DNA of 64,000 nt, taken from contig OZ025244.1 in NCBI GenBank assembly GCA_964019155.1, positions 3,388,435 through 3,452,434 on the forward strand, read 5' to 3'. The position numbers were made by a program, and so were the translations under genes. The notes under the pieces are model-generated. The model saw only the letters and a program-made list of their open reading frames with translations. It was not told the DNA's origin and did no database searches. This document shows positions 1-11,826 of this stretch, piece by piece; positions within the stretch are counted from its first letter, which is position 1, and each line of letters opens with the position of its first letter. The DNA is from Osedax fenrisi. Its lineage: Eukaryota > Annelida > Polychaeta > Sabellida > Siboglinidae.

Positions 1-295
1 ACAATAACGTGCATAGTTATTAGTTAGTTTTGAATGGAAAATTTATTAAATGTTGTAATAAAAAGTTGTAATTATAATTTAATTAAATTTTAAATTATTT
101 AACAAATATTATACGTTAATTATTCTTGAATTATATTATTCATTTCAATAAAAACATAAACCAGTTGTATATTCAATACTAACCGAACTACAATTTCAAA
201 TCAGTACTCATGTTAGTTTAATAAATATATATGACAATAAATAATAGTAAGTAATAACATATATATATATATACCTATAAATTATAGGCTATAAT
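1..295. other. AT-rich sequence with no recognised gene
   Basis: Left edge of the window. Only AT-rich sequence and a short (TA)n run near 258-272 are seen. No coding signal was found. The last seven bases (289-295, CTATAAT) are the left target duplication of the next element. Confidence 0.5.
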
Positions 296-749
296 CAAAG
301 ATTTTCCGAAGGAAAGATATAACACTTACGCGAAATCGTGTAATTCGAATTTGTATACAAAATACCCCAGTGCCACCTATAGCGGGTTACTTTTAGGAAC
401 TATGTGTTGTTTATAATGTAAATTCGTATTTAACTATACACTTTTAAAATGTTAAATAATATGATTTAAATTAATATTTATATGATGAAAACTAAGTGTT
501 CATTACTAATATATAACAAACAAATATGATATGTATGTTTTAAATGCTATAAGTATATATTTAGTGAGTAAAAGCTAATTTATATTGCATGTAATTTAAT
601 AGAGCAATGAAAACATTGTTGTATGCAAACAGAGCCGAACCTAAATCTATTTCAGTGATTTCGACACTACTGCTAGCAGCGGTTGGGGATATTACTAAAT
701 TACGTTGCATGCATAGGGAGTGTTATATCTTTGCTTCGCAAAATCTTTT
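296..749. mobile_element. TIR element A, copy 1 (7-bp target duplication)
   Basis: A 454-bp non-coding element with inverted ends. The left end begins CAAAGATTTTCCGAAGGAAA and the right end, reverse-complemented, reads AAAGATTTTGCGAAGCAAAG. Both continue GATATAACACT. The two ends differ by a C/G swap that keeps an internal hairpin. CTATAAT flanks both sides exactly (289-295 and 750-756). No transposase is present, so this is a MITE-like element. A second copy at 43868-49352 has the same ends and another 7-bp duplication, which supports the boundaries. I cannot name the superfamily. Confidence 0.72.
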
Positions 750-756
750 CTATAAT

Positions 757-2253
757 GTAAACAAAGCATCATACAAAATAACGTATTATATAATATCGGT
801 AATGGTAATCTTATATTAAACCTAGGGTTATTAGTAATAACTTATTACCATATACGGTAAACTATAAATCTATGGTTATTACACTAATGAATTTATATTG
901 TATGTTCATTCTAGTCAAGGAACGTTATATGTCGTATATCGTACGATATAGAGGGCCGATGATAATAAAATAGGTAGTTACCTTACACACATTAGTGCTT
1001 ATAATCACTGCTGTGTCTGTCAATTTAATCGTTATATGTAATATAGCTAAGTTGTTGTTAGTTGTTCAAGTGTATTCAGTATGTTCGATATTTGGGTAAT
1101 AGGCCGGGATATCATGTCTAGATTAGGTCGTATAATGGAGTAATGTAGACAATGTTCACGGAATCATTACCACTGATGTTAAGAGTATATATATAAATAT
1201 AAGTATATATTTATATTAATATACCTGACAGAAATGCAATGAATTATAAAAGGAAAGATTATTTTAAACATACAAATGCAATATAATATATAGATTATAG
1301 AGGAGTGGGTGCGTTTTAAAATAAGAGACACATTATCATATGTGACGTTATATATGGGGATGATTATCAAGAATTACATATATGTTCCTTATATGTATTA
1401 CGTAACTCTTTGATGACTAGCCAGCGGTAATAACATCGTTAATTCCTAATAAATTCTATGGTAATTTATGGTAATTTCTATATTTCTATATTAATAAATT
1501 CTCTAATATTAGTATCATATTATGATGTATAGTTTTTTTCTTCTATATCTTCATTATTAAATGCTATCTCCGTGAAATAATACATATATACATAGGTATA
1601 TATAACTACGTTTAGCTCATATCACGTACCTGGTAGTAATACCACCATAACTTACTAATTTGTTATAATGGTAATCCTACACTAATTCACATGTACTAAA
1701 TAGTTATCCTAACATCCCCTATATTCTAAGGACTTACCCAAGCGCTGTCACTCCCTATAGGGATATATCTCGAAAGGGTAATACGAGAATAATTTATAAA
1801 ATACACTAAAATGTAAACATAAAAGTTCATCTGTTAACAAAATAATTCAGCGATATATTATTATTTACAAGTATATATACAATTTAATGTATCTACTATA
1901 AAGTTAAATATAATTTATTATTTTAATATTCCAATGACTTACGTCAGAGTACCTTCACTCAGCCGACTTTAGTAACTAAGCATTTCCTCGGCAGCATATC
2001 TGCAACCATATTATATTAGGTAGGTCACATATAGGTATACTATAGTATAGTATACTATAGTATATACTATATATATACTATAATATAGTATACTATATAT
2101 ACATATAGCTATAGTATACCATACCTATAGGTATATACTATCTGATACACCTAACTGAATTACTAATATAGTTAATATATATTCGATAATTAATAATTAT
2201 ATATTAGCCCATTTTAATTTATATGTCATACTGGGTGAATATTTACGTGATAT

Positions 2254-2317
<64 letters not shown>

Positions 2318-2411
2318 GTATTTAATACATACTATTTATATATACATATACGTATACATGATTAACTATAATGTAATATTTCCTATAACTTTTAAGTAAC
2401 CGAGGACAATT
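757..2411. other. Region without recognised gene
   Basis: AT-rich sequence between element A and exon 1 of G1. It includes a palindrome-rich stretch of TATAC/GTATA words (about 2036-2140) and an (AT)n run (about 2257-2312). Short open frames have no recognisable features. A promoter or 5' noncoding exon of G1 may lie here, but no site could be identified. Confidence 0.45.
2257..2312. repeat. (AT)n microsatellite upstream of G1
   Basis: Almost pure alternating AT about 100 bp before the G1 start codon, one of many such tracts in the window. Confidence 0.85.
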
Positions 2412-2980
2412 ATGGCTCAATATGATGATTATTTTGATACAACAACTACTAAAGGTAGCGATATAATATATTTATATATATATATATATATATCATTGTT
2501 TTCATCTATTCAATTATATATGTTGCCTATATAATAATTTGTAATACAACATCATACCATTTTAGATATACTTGAAGTAATGGGTCAGTAATAATAACTT
2601 AGCATGTATTTTAAAAGTAAACTATTATTAGATGACCAACCGGCATTCGAATATATTAATATATCACACTATCTCATTGACTGATTGTATACTGATTATA
2701 TATACAATTATAATTATTAATTTAAATTATTAATGTATCCGATATTGAATATAATTGACATAAGCATTCACCTACATAGTATATATATATACATATGCAT
2801 ATATGCATTGTTATTGTTATACCATAAATGTAGAGATTAGTACTTTATATAGTACTAATTACTATAGTGATTATAACACATTATTTATATAATATATATT
2901 GTTATATTTATATTAATTGTACCATATTATACTATACTATATATATATATGATATGTTTGTATACAATAAATTACTCATG

Positions 2981-3029
<49 letters not shown>

Positions 3030-3408
3030 TCACGTGATAAAGTGATAGCTATACACGTATAACACGAGATCACACACGTGTTTTAGAATCAAACCACGTG
3101 GACAAGATGCTCATTATCGCCGGTCTTCTGTTTGTAGGAGTGGCGGCCATACTCTACATCTCCATACAGAATGATAAAGGTACGCACACGCTCTATATAT
3201 ACTGTAATATTGTTTGTCATTATTATTTTATTTACTAATTTCCGTACGGCTTATTCTATTTTATTTTATTATTATTAATGGTATTTATTGTTTACATACT
3301 TTTATTATTTGTATTCTATTAGGTAGATTTTCTATTAGGTAGTATTTGTATCCTATATACACATTTGAGAAATCATTTATGATATATTTAAGTGTCTAAA
3401 TAAACATT

Positions 3409-3445
<37 letters not shown>

Positions 3446-3744
3446 TGTGTATGAATGAATGAATGAATGAATGAATGCATTTTATTTTTCCGAATATTGG
3501 CTATAATAATTATTATAATTATTATTACAATCGGAGGGATATATCTAGACGCTACGTTTAGCTTATACTAAGGATACCCTTAATAAAATAATAATAATAA
3601 TAATAATAGTAGTAGTAATAGTATAGTGGTAATAGTCGAGATATGATAATATATCTTATATCGATAATGAAGTCACATAACATAACATAATATGTAAAGT
3701 GATATAGATATATGCACGCAGCTATGCAAGTAATGAACCTTGAG

Positions 3745-3797
<53 letters not shown>

Positions 3798-3803
3798 CAC
3801 ACG

Positions 3804-3855
<52 letters not shown>

Positions 3856-3861
3856 CACACG

Positions 3862-3927
<66 letters not shown>

Positions 3928-4261
3928 CGTGTGAGTATGTGTGTATGTGTATGTGTGCATCGAAGAGGGTATTAGTCCTATATGTTATAATGTTCAATTA
4001 ATATAATATTTTATTATTATTATTAATTTATTGATTTATTGATATTTTATTTAAGCAAATACCTAGTCGAAAATATAATACGAATATAAATTTCAAATGC
4101 ATACGTATACAGGTAAAAAAAAGAATAAGGGTTCAAACATGTACGCTGAAAATTACAAATCGTCAAATTACGGTGAAAGTGAGCTGAACTCGGCTAAAAC
4201 GATTAACAACAATAACAACACAACAACAACAACAACAATAACAGATTATCCGAATGTATAA
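2412..4261 (+). CDS. G1: small single-pass membrane protein, three coding exons
   Basis: Exons 2412-2454, 3087-3179 and 4113-4261 join in frame through phase-1 introns (donors GGTAGCG and GGTACGC, acceptors TTTTAG and TATACAG) to give about 94 residues. Exon 1 reads MAQYDDYFDTTTTK. Exon 2 (93 nt) holds a hydrophobic helix containing MLIIAGLLFVGVAAILYISI. Exon 3 begins GKKKNKG and carries NYGESELNSAKTI, then an Asn/Thr run and stop. There is no cleavable signal peptide. The basic residues after the helix suggest N-terminus outside and tail in the cytosol (inference). AATAAA (4260-4265) overlaps the stop. Intron 2 holds (AT)n blocks and a LINE end. The same exon structure recurs in three other genes of this window. 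I do not recognise the family. Short length, bitopic topology and Gly in the helix recall FXYD regulators, but there is no FXYD motif. Splicing is unproven. Confidence 0.72.
3747..3948. repeat. Compound (TA)n with direct and inverted CA-rich spacers
   Basis: Three (TA)n blocks are separated by two identical copies of CACACATACTCACACGCATA (near 3787 and 3845). The last block is followed by the inverted copy TATGCGTGTGAGTATGTGTG (near 3924). The DNA can fold on itself over about 100 bp. It lies in intron 2 of G1. Several apparent open frames here are only Tyr/Ile repeats from the microsatellite. Confidence 0.85.
4006..4085 (-). mobile_element. 3' tip of the TAA-flanked LINE family
   Basis: An (ATT)n run is followed by TTTAAGCAAATACCTAGTCG and AAAATATAAT, matching on the minus strand the extreme 3' ends of the LINE copies at 23385-29033 and 57653-60810. 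Only about 80 bp survive, as expected of severe 5' truncation. It ends about 25 bp before the acceptor of G1 exon 3. Confidence 0.65.
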
Positions 4262-4265
4262 TAAA
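4260..4265 (+). promoter_or_regulatory. AATAAA overlapping the G1 stop codon
   Basis: The hexamer shares two bases with the TAA stop of G1. The same TAATAAA arrangement is found at G3 (40331-40336) and G4 (49471-49476, minus), while in G2 it falls inside the last codons (7237-7242, minus). If used as the poly(A) signal, the 3' UTR would be only tens of bases. In DNA this AT-rich the match could arise by chance in any single gene. Confidence 0.4.
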
Positions 4266-4337
4266 CAATACAAATATAGTGATTATTAGTGTTAACTTTA
4301 TATTATAATACTAAATATGATGTACTATATATATTGT

Positions 4338-4440
4338 CTGGGGTCTATGGCTCAGTAGGACAACCAAAAGCTAGTAATCCATGGCTGACCTCTGCAGAGG
4401 TCCCGGGTTCGACTCCAGGCAGTTCATGTTTTTCACCGGT
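4338..4440 (+). mobile_element. tRNA-derived SINE-like sequence
   Basis: Pol III promoter boxes are visible: A box TGGCTCAGTAGG (about 4348-4359) and B box GGGTTCGACTCC (4404-4415). There is no closed cloverleaf with a matched acceptor stem, so this is more likely a SINE head or decayed tRNA than a working tRNA gene. It differs from the three related SINEs at 17.7, 42.4 and 52.8 kb. Confidence 0.5.
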
Positions 4441-4559
4441 GTTTATCAAGAACTTAATAAACGATAAATCAAAACATGAGAAAAAAATGTTACTATTTGT
4501 TTTGTATTGTCCGGGGCCTCTCACAGTTAGTTATAAGTTATAACTTATAACATATACAA

Positions 4560-4618
4560 GTATATGACTTCTTGAGAGGTCCATTTGTATCCGCTATTAT
4601 TATATGATTCAATAACCA

Positions 4619-4659
<41 letters not shown>

Positions 4660-5800
4660 TTTAGGGATACACTGTATAATAAATGTATAGAATAACCAAT
4701 CCTAAAAGTAAGTAGCCATGCTACAACTACACAGAACTAGTGTAGGGTACCTACTATAGTGATACTATATATAATATACACACCATCAGTATACTATCAA
4801 ATATAATATGTATTAATATAATCACAAATATTATTATATTGAATTACTATCATCTCACTTACCACATAACACTTACGACTATCTCTCATTCAGTATATTT
4901 GTATACTTTGTATAGAAATATGAAAGCCGAATAAAAATTTAAATAAAATGTACGAATTATTTAATCCAGCCTGGGGAATACACCTGCTGGAATTATGCTA
5001 AGTGAAAGGATAATAATTAAATATAATATTATGATTTGAAAAAAATACATGTAAATGACGCAGCTGGGGATAAATACTAGGGAAAAATAGAATAAATAGG
5101 GAAAAATAGGATAAATAATTTGGAATATGAATATATATATAGTTAAAAGGGGCTAATTTCACGGTATACAATTATTACAGTTTGAATATAATGAGACAAA
5201 CAAAATAAGGGAATTTGTAAGATGGGCTAATATTATATCATGTATATACACACACACATATATATATATGATATGAAAAGTACAAAGATTGTATAGTTTT
5301 AAAGTATAATGTATTGTTGTGGAAGATTAAGAAAAATTGTTTGACAACTTTATGAGAAGTAATCAATACTATACAATTATAATATGCAATATACCAAGAA
5401 GTTATTTATATGTGGATTACGTTAATTATCTATTTCCGTGTGACTGACTTAGTATTAAATTAGCCTACGTTATCGCAGAATTCAAGGGACAAGTAAAGGT
5501 GTCCGAATTAGAGAGATTCTGATATATTGTATTACTCTTACGTTTATTCAAATAGGTACACAATAAAAATAGCTATGTATAGTCTGATTTAGTGAGGTTA
5601 CTAATATATAGAGTATGAGATATCGAGATATTGAGTTGACTGCATATTATATAGTGTGTATCAAGTAAAGGACATACTCGAACATAACAGAGCTGTTTTG
5701 AATGACGTTTCGGTATTCATGTATATTTTATTGAGAATGAAATTCATATGAGCAATTGTGTATAGGTTGTGTATACTTGTAACATACTGTATTCTAAGAT
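4560..5800. other. Region without recognised gene
   Basis: Between G1 and the LINE end at 5.8 kb. An (AT)n tract lies at about 4624-4657. No coding sequence or terminal repeats were recognised. Confidence 0.4.
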
Positions 5801-5805
5801 AAGGT

Positions 5806-6063
5806 AATGTGAGGTAAGGTAAGGTAATGTAAGGTAAGGTAAGGTAAGGTAAGGTAAGGTAATTATTTATTTATATACTCGTTATATTTTAAAATCTCAC
5901 ATGTGTTGAGATTATATAAAATAAATAAATAAATATATAAAGTAATAAATAAATAAATTAAATATTTAACAACACAATTCGCAGCTTCCTCTTGAATTCA
6001 GTGTGACTCCTTGTAAGCCGTAATGACTTGGGAAGAGAATTCCACTTGGAAGGAGATTATATC
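5806..6063 (-). mobile_element. C-terminal end of a LINE ORF with (TTACC)n tail
   Basis: The minus strand reads SKWNSLPKSLRLTRSHTEFK then RKLRIVLLN and a stop. This is the typical last segment of LINE reverse-transcriptase proteins (W-N-S-L-P ... F-K-x-x-L). An AT-rich 3' UTR follows and ends in about ten (TTACC) units, seen on the plus strand as AAGGT repeats at 5806-5863. The rest of the element is absent or beyond recognition upstream. Confidence 0.65.
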
Positions 6064-6380
6064 ATTAACCAGATTGGTAAATACGAATCTCCCTGTTCAA
6101 TTATTAAATGAATTGATTAAATTATTAAATATTTCTTAATAATTATTTTGGCCATATATGCCGACACGACCAGGCTTGGCTAAAACGATATTACACAAAG
6201 CAAAGTAGAAAGCACTAGACGAAGATGACCGATACATAACCGGATGACGAATATTAACCAATGGACATCTAAACATAGTAGAGAATTACTAAGAAATGTC
6301 GAAGATCGAGGATATGGATTTGATGTCTTGTATACAGGAAGTTGACTCCCACTACGATTCACGAGTCATGGGAATAATAG

Positions 6381-6520
6381 TACACATAAGTACGACTTAT
6401 AGAAGTGGTGATATATCATTAGAATATATCATGAACATATGTACACACTATTAGTTTACATGCATAACGTGTGATAAACATATATCATAATGTAAACATA
6501 TATGTAGAGTGCACGTATTA

Positions 6521-6561
<41 letters not shown>

Positions 6562-7233
6562 TAATGTACCAAATAAGCCTATATGATCATATATATATTT
6601 AAGTAATATGGGTGGAGAATGTAATATTTCATCCCGTGTAATTCATGGATAAGAATAAATTAACTTTAAAATAACAGTTAAATGTTAAGTTTGTATGTAA
6701 CTATTATTTTATTACTTTGAATACGGTATTATATTTATCTTTAAATACAATATTTATATGATGATTAAAGGTATGATTTAACACTTTTATGTATACTATA
6801 TTTATATCCTATTATATAGCGATTATTAATATAAGTATAATATTTATTTAATGTATAATTACAATAAGTAAAATATAGTAGAATGCAAGTATTTGAAGTT
6901 TATAAAATCATTATTTATGCATATTTCAGATAAATTCTGCAACACTAATCTCATGTTTGTTTACATTTTGCGTATCTAGGTCAAATAAATACCGTATGCA
7001 GGCTAGATAGGAAGATGTACCGCTTCGATTTCATCTATATACAGCCATACATTTATTTATGATATCATATTGTATATATATATTTTTTCAAATCTAATAG
7101 GAATAGTTAACATGTTATATATAGTGAAATACGTCTGGTTCAATACTATAATAGATATACCTATGCATAGGTATAATAAATAATATTTAAATGACATTGA
7201 ACACGTTTATTCGGAATAATCTAAAAACGTTTA
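6381..7233. other. Intergenic, no recognised gene
   Basis: AT-rich sequence 3' of G2 with an (AT)n tract at about 6525-6558. Nothing else recognised. Confidence 0.4.
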
Positions 7234-7474
7234 TCATTTATTCGTTATTCCTACTTTAACTGAATTCACGTCACTTTCCACATACAACGATGATACATAA
7301 TTACCTCCAATAGTTTTTGCATTGTCTTTATCTGTATACATATGCATAATTATAATTACATTATATATATATATATATATATGATGTTATATGATATATA
7401 TCATGTTAACAAAGATGTAATTATCTCGATAAGCAAAACTGCTTCTATAATTACCCTGGCATTGCCTAAATCTG

Positions 7475-7515
<41 letters not shown>

Positions 7516-10121
7516 ATCAGGAAGCCGAGTTTACACACGGGATGATTAGTGAGAAGTTGTAAAATTGTAGTCGATTTATTCACAAAGTAGGGGATAGAAG
7601 GGAGTAGCGGACGAGAAGGGAGTAGTTGTAATTTACATTTACGCGAAAATTGTCATAGATACAAAAAAAAGATATATACAAAATATTTAGACAATTACAA
7701 TATCTACAACAATGAGTACTTTTTTTTCAAAAATAATTAATCAATATATTAAATTAATTACATAATATTTTTTTTTCAAAATTCCATAAAAACCAGTTTT
7801 GGAAATGTACTGTACTGCATTGATTATTAATTATAAATACATATTTTCTTATATATTAATACAATATAATTTGTTATCTATTAAGTTATGTTTATAGTAT
7901 AGGAAAATATTGTATTAGTAAAAAGATATAGGTATTCTAAAGTACTATTCAAATGGGTATAGTGAACGAACTGAGAAGGATATATATATATCCACTATAG
8001 TTGATGAAAATAAACCAATCTAAATCGAGTAATAAGGTCTACTTTTTTTCCTTAATTTTTGTTCACAATTTAAAAAATCTAAATCTTAAATAAAATGCGT
8101 GCGTCGGCAGAATATTACAAAATATATTATTAAAATAATAAAAACTGAAAAAATGAATCGAGTATATAGCAAGACACCTATTGATTTATTTTGGTACTAA
8201 AATCCACTACTCCCTTCTTACGCTATTTTTTCGCTATTTTTTGAGTGTAACTAAACTGATATTAATACTAGAAATATATGAGTTAAATTAAAAATTAAAA
8301 TAGCTATAATATATAACGATACATATTCTATTATATTTGAAAATATGAAATTATAACATCAACTATTCATCGATATATTACAATTCTACAAAGTCATACA
8401 AAATATCCTCCACTACTCCCTTCTATTCCCTAGTGTATATACATAACATATGTATTACATATATACAATATATCGAATAATAATACGATTTAATAAAATA
8501 TATTAATTATAATTACTATAGTAGATTTAGAAGAAAGTACATTTATTAGCGAAGAACAGTAATCGATTCGGGAGAAAATGAGCATTTATAGAGGTGTCTT
8601 AGTAATATTTCTGAAAAGTGACTTAGGGGAAAGTCCCCGATTACCGACCCCTAAATGATTAGTTGTAATAACTTATTCAATATTAAATATTTTTATTTGA
8701 AATTTTGTAATTTCAGTAATATAATGGCAATGAATAATGTGGCTATTTTAAATTTTTAATATAATTATATTTAAAAGAATATACAGGGGGGTCTGTAATA
8801 GGATACATGTGCCTAATACCGACCCCTATACAGGGGGGGTCCCCCTTCCCCTATTACCGACCCCCTAAAATAATCGTGGTATAAATAATTGTAGTATTAT
8901 AATATCCAATAAAAATAGTAGATATACATAAATATAATTAATTATAATATGACGTAATTTAATTTTTATTGAATTTATGTTTTAATAGTAATATTAAATT
9001 TAAATTTAAACTTTATAGTAATTATATTGAAATAGTGTATATTATTATTTAATATTTATTTATTAATCAATATGTATATAAATAACTGGAATCATGAATC
9101 CTAAATCTATGTCAATGATACAAAAATAAGTTATAACATAATTTAAAGTAAAATACAAATCTATTTTGATTGGATATTATAAATCACATGGGGTCGGTAT
9201 TAGGGTAATTTAGGGGGTCGGTAATAGGAAAATATTATGGGTTGCTATAATTAAGATATATTGGTTAATAGTTATTCAAATTATAATATTTTTATAAAGG
9301 TTATAAAAATTGTATTGAACTACAATATTATGACAATATTAAGTTTTCATTTAATTAATAAAGTATTTACAATGATTTAAAAAAAGTTATTATTCAAATA
9401 TTTAAAAAGTAAAAACAGAATATTACATTTGATCAAATAACAATTGTAGGATTACATATTTTTTTAAACAAAATATGTATTCATATTTATCATTAAATTA
9501 CTAACAGTTCATGTATATATAATTTTTTGATAACTCTTATATTTACTGAGATACGAGAGGGGGTCGGTATTAGGAGGGGGTCGGTAATAGGGTACTTTCC
9601 CCTACATATTTTCTTTATTTTGAATAAATACAAGTTTGGTAATGCATGAGATTAATATAGAAGAATATACCATCAAAGACAAAACATATGTGTTTTGAAG
9701 AACGGGAGTAATATATAATCATGTTGTTAGACTACAATTTGTAAAAGAACAAACAAAAAAAAATGTCGAGGATGATATCTGTTAGACATTCAGTAAAAGT
9801 TGATTATATAGGAGGCATAACCTTATGTGCATAGCATACTCGATTACTTAAGAGTTAAGAGTTACTTAATAGTTAATGGTAGAATGGGAAGGAATGGAGA
9901 AAAAGTAAACATCTGAATATAATCAGCACAAATATGATATTCGGAAAGATCTAATAAGATTATAAATATGGTGGATATAAATTGCATAGAAGGATGGACT
10001 TATAATATATACCTTAATACACCATGGTAAAGGGAAGAAAGATGATAGTAATATTGATCTATAATAATATAAATATTATAGTTTGATACTTAGGAAATAG
10101 AAATTCTTATGATATAAATAT

Positions 10122-10154
<33 letters not shown>

Positions 10155-10243
10155 AATAAATATATATATCTACATATATATAAATAGTATTGGGCAAATA
10201 ACAAATATAGTCTAAACGTGCACTTGTGCTAGCTCTATATGTA

Positions 10244-10274
<31 letters not shown>

Positions 10275-11512
10275 AAATATAATAGCTAAATATATAATAT
10301 ATAATATATATATATATATAACTAAATAGCACTTTCATTTGTAATTTATATACAATTTAATTGTAACAGTAAATTTAATTAATAAATTGTTCTTAAGGGT
10401 TAATTATAAAACCCTCGGATGGAAATGGTTAAATCAAATAGTACCGGTAAGTATAGTACTTCATTGTACCTTCTCACTATCCAACATAATATATATATAT
10501 ATTTGTTTAAATATAATATACATTTACCTTTATTATTGCCTTGGAATATAAAGACTATAAATGCTATCAGTAACAACAATGCTCCAATTCCAATGAATAT
10601 GTAATCTACATTATACGATTCTAAAAATGTATTTATAAATGTACTATAATATAAATCATTAAAATATTTAGTAATAATTGTTATATAGTACATATTATGG
10701 TTATTTATAATACACATATAATCTTAAACTATGATTCTATATATGTATATAGTTACATATACATGTTTAATAGGACATTTTATATAGAATTGTATGACAA
10801 CTAATATACCTATATACTAGTATTACATAACATACTGGTTATCTGGTTAACTTTACATGTAGGTATACCAAATATATCAAAGATTGGACACAGTTAATAA
10901 GTATCGATATAATTTCATCAAAATTGATATGTTTAACATAGATTAACAATATATATATATATTGTTAATTATTTATATTACTATACTATATTATACTATA
11001 TTATACAATAATCCTATATTTCTATAGAAATATACGATTATTGTATAATATAGTATAATATAGTATAGTATACTATACTATAGTATGTACTATACATTAT
11101 ACTAGTATAATATCATACGACCGGTTAGGTAGGTTAGGTTAGTAAGGTTAGTAAGGTTAGTTAGGTAGGTAAGACCTAGTTATTTAATATATTATAATTG
11201 TGTAGTGTTAACGTATGTAACTAACCTATCATATCTAGAACATCTAAAATAGTGTTATAATACATTAGTTTGTACACAGTTAATGACTTAGTAGAATTAA
11301 TAGGTTATACTATAAATATATAATATAGTACACTATAGTAATATAATAATATCCTGATATTAATAAATCATGCAGAGTTAGCAGAATAATATATATATAT
11401 ATATATATATACAATACATGTATAATATGTACGATTACGTGGTTATGAGTAAATCATATTAACTTGTAGTAGTTTCTTCAGTTGCAGATACATAGTTGTA
11501 TTGCCAGGCCAT
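7234..11512 (-). CDS. G2: small single-pass membrane protein, three coding exons
   Basis: Read on the minus strand: exon 1 is 11512-11464, exon 2 is 10620-10528 and exon 3 is 7331-7234. They join through phase-1 introns (donors AGTTAAT and GGTAAATG, acceptors TTTTTAG and TATACAG) into about 79 residues. Exon 1 encodes MAWQYNYVSATEETTT. Exon 2 is 93 nt and begins, after the split codon, SYNVDYIFIGIGALLLLIAF, the start of the helix. Exon 3 encodes NYVSSLYVESDVNSVKVG and ends ITNK, stop TGA. The tail closely matches that of G3. AATAAA (7237-7242) lies in the last codons. Intron 1 contains a 90-bp palindrome and TTAGG-like repeats. Intron 2 contains two TA-flanked TIR elements. The gene is convergent with G1. 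The exons and frame are clear; the function is unknown. Confidence 0.78.
7590..8430. mobile_element. TA-flanked TIR element D
   Basis: Left end GGGGATAGAAGGGAGTAGCG and right end (reverse complement) GGGAATAGAAGGGAGTAGTG form inverted repeats, flanked by TA at 7588-7589 and 8431-8432. A second internal copy of the terminal word sits near each end (GAGAAGGGAGTAG near 7612; CTACTCCCTTCTTACG near 8206). The 841-bp body has no transposase. It lies in intron 2 of G2. TA duplication suggests a Tc1/mariner-type source, which is an inference. Confidence 0.7.
8626..9602. mobile_element. TA-flanked TIR element B, copy 1
   Basis: Begins GGGGAAAGTCCCCGATTACC and ends GTAATAGGGTACTTTCCCC, with TA on both sides (8624-8625 and 9603-9604). 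The motif ACCGACCCC, in either orientation, occurs twice near each end and again internally (about 8815-8870 and 9190-9225). There is no coding capacity. Much of its length matches the element at 37117-38105 in reverse orientation. It lies in intron 2 of G2. Confidence 0.75.
10942..11069. repeat. Two adjacent palindromes, one of 90 bp
   Basis: 10980-11069 reads the same on both strands except for one central C:C pair (11014 and 11035): 34-nt outer arms starting ACTATACTATATTATACT, then a 20-bp inner palindrome TATATTTCTATAGAAATATA. Just upstream, 10942-10969 is a second palindrome (ATTAACAA plus TA repeats plus TTGTTAAT). Both lie in intron 1 of G2. Possibly a fold-back transposon core or simply an AT-rich extrudable cruciform. 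Confidence 0.8.
11120..11172 (+). repeat. Degenerate TTAGG/GGTTAG-like repeat
   Basis: GGTTAGGTAGGTTAGGTTAG is followed by two GTAAGGTTA units and further AGGT words, about eight imperfect units in intron 1 of G2. It resembles interstitial telomere-like DNA but is irregular. Confidence 0.4.
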
Positions 11513-11595
11513 GATTTATACTCGTTATTCAGTTAAGAATAATATATTCTGAAATGTAAAACATTAAATATTACATATTAATCTAGTTATATATG

Positions 11596-11654
<59 letters not shown>

Positions 11655-11826
11655 AGGTATACATCAATAGTATATAAATCATTATTATAAAATGACGAAT
11701 AGGTGACCTACAAACATAATAAGGTTGATGGTTTAGTGATTACATGTAAATAGAAAAGAAGAAGTTATATTCATACATCTTTTGTGGGATCTTTCTATGG
11801 GAGTTATATGTAATATATTAAGGGTG

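Noticed and set aside
2412..3179. G1-G4 as FXYD-type ion-pump regulators
   Set aside because: Size and topology are similar, but the F-x-Y-D motif before the helix is absent in all four; the shared Y-N-[VI]-[DE]-Y is different.
4338..4440. Functional tRNA gene
   Set aside because: A and B boxes are present but no matched acceptor stem or complete cloverleaf could be drawn.
10200..10260. Minus-strand AG-bounded sequence after (AT)n as a possible G2 exon
   Set aside because: In the required phase it meets a stop after seven codons and shows no tail motif.
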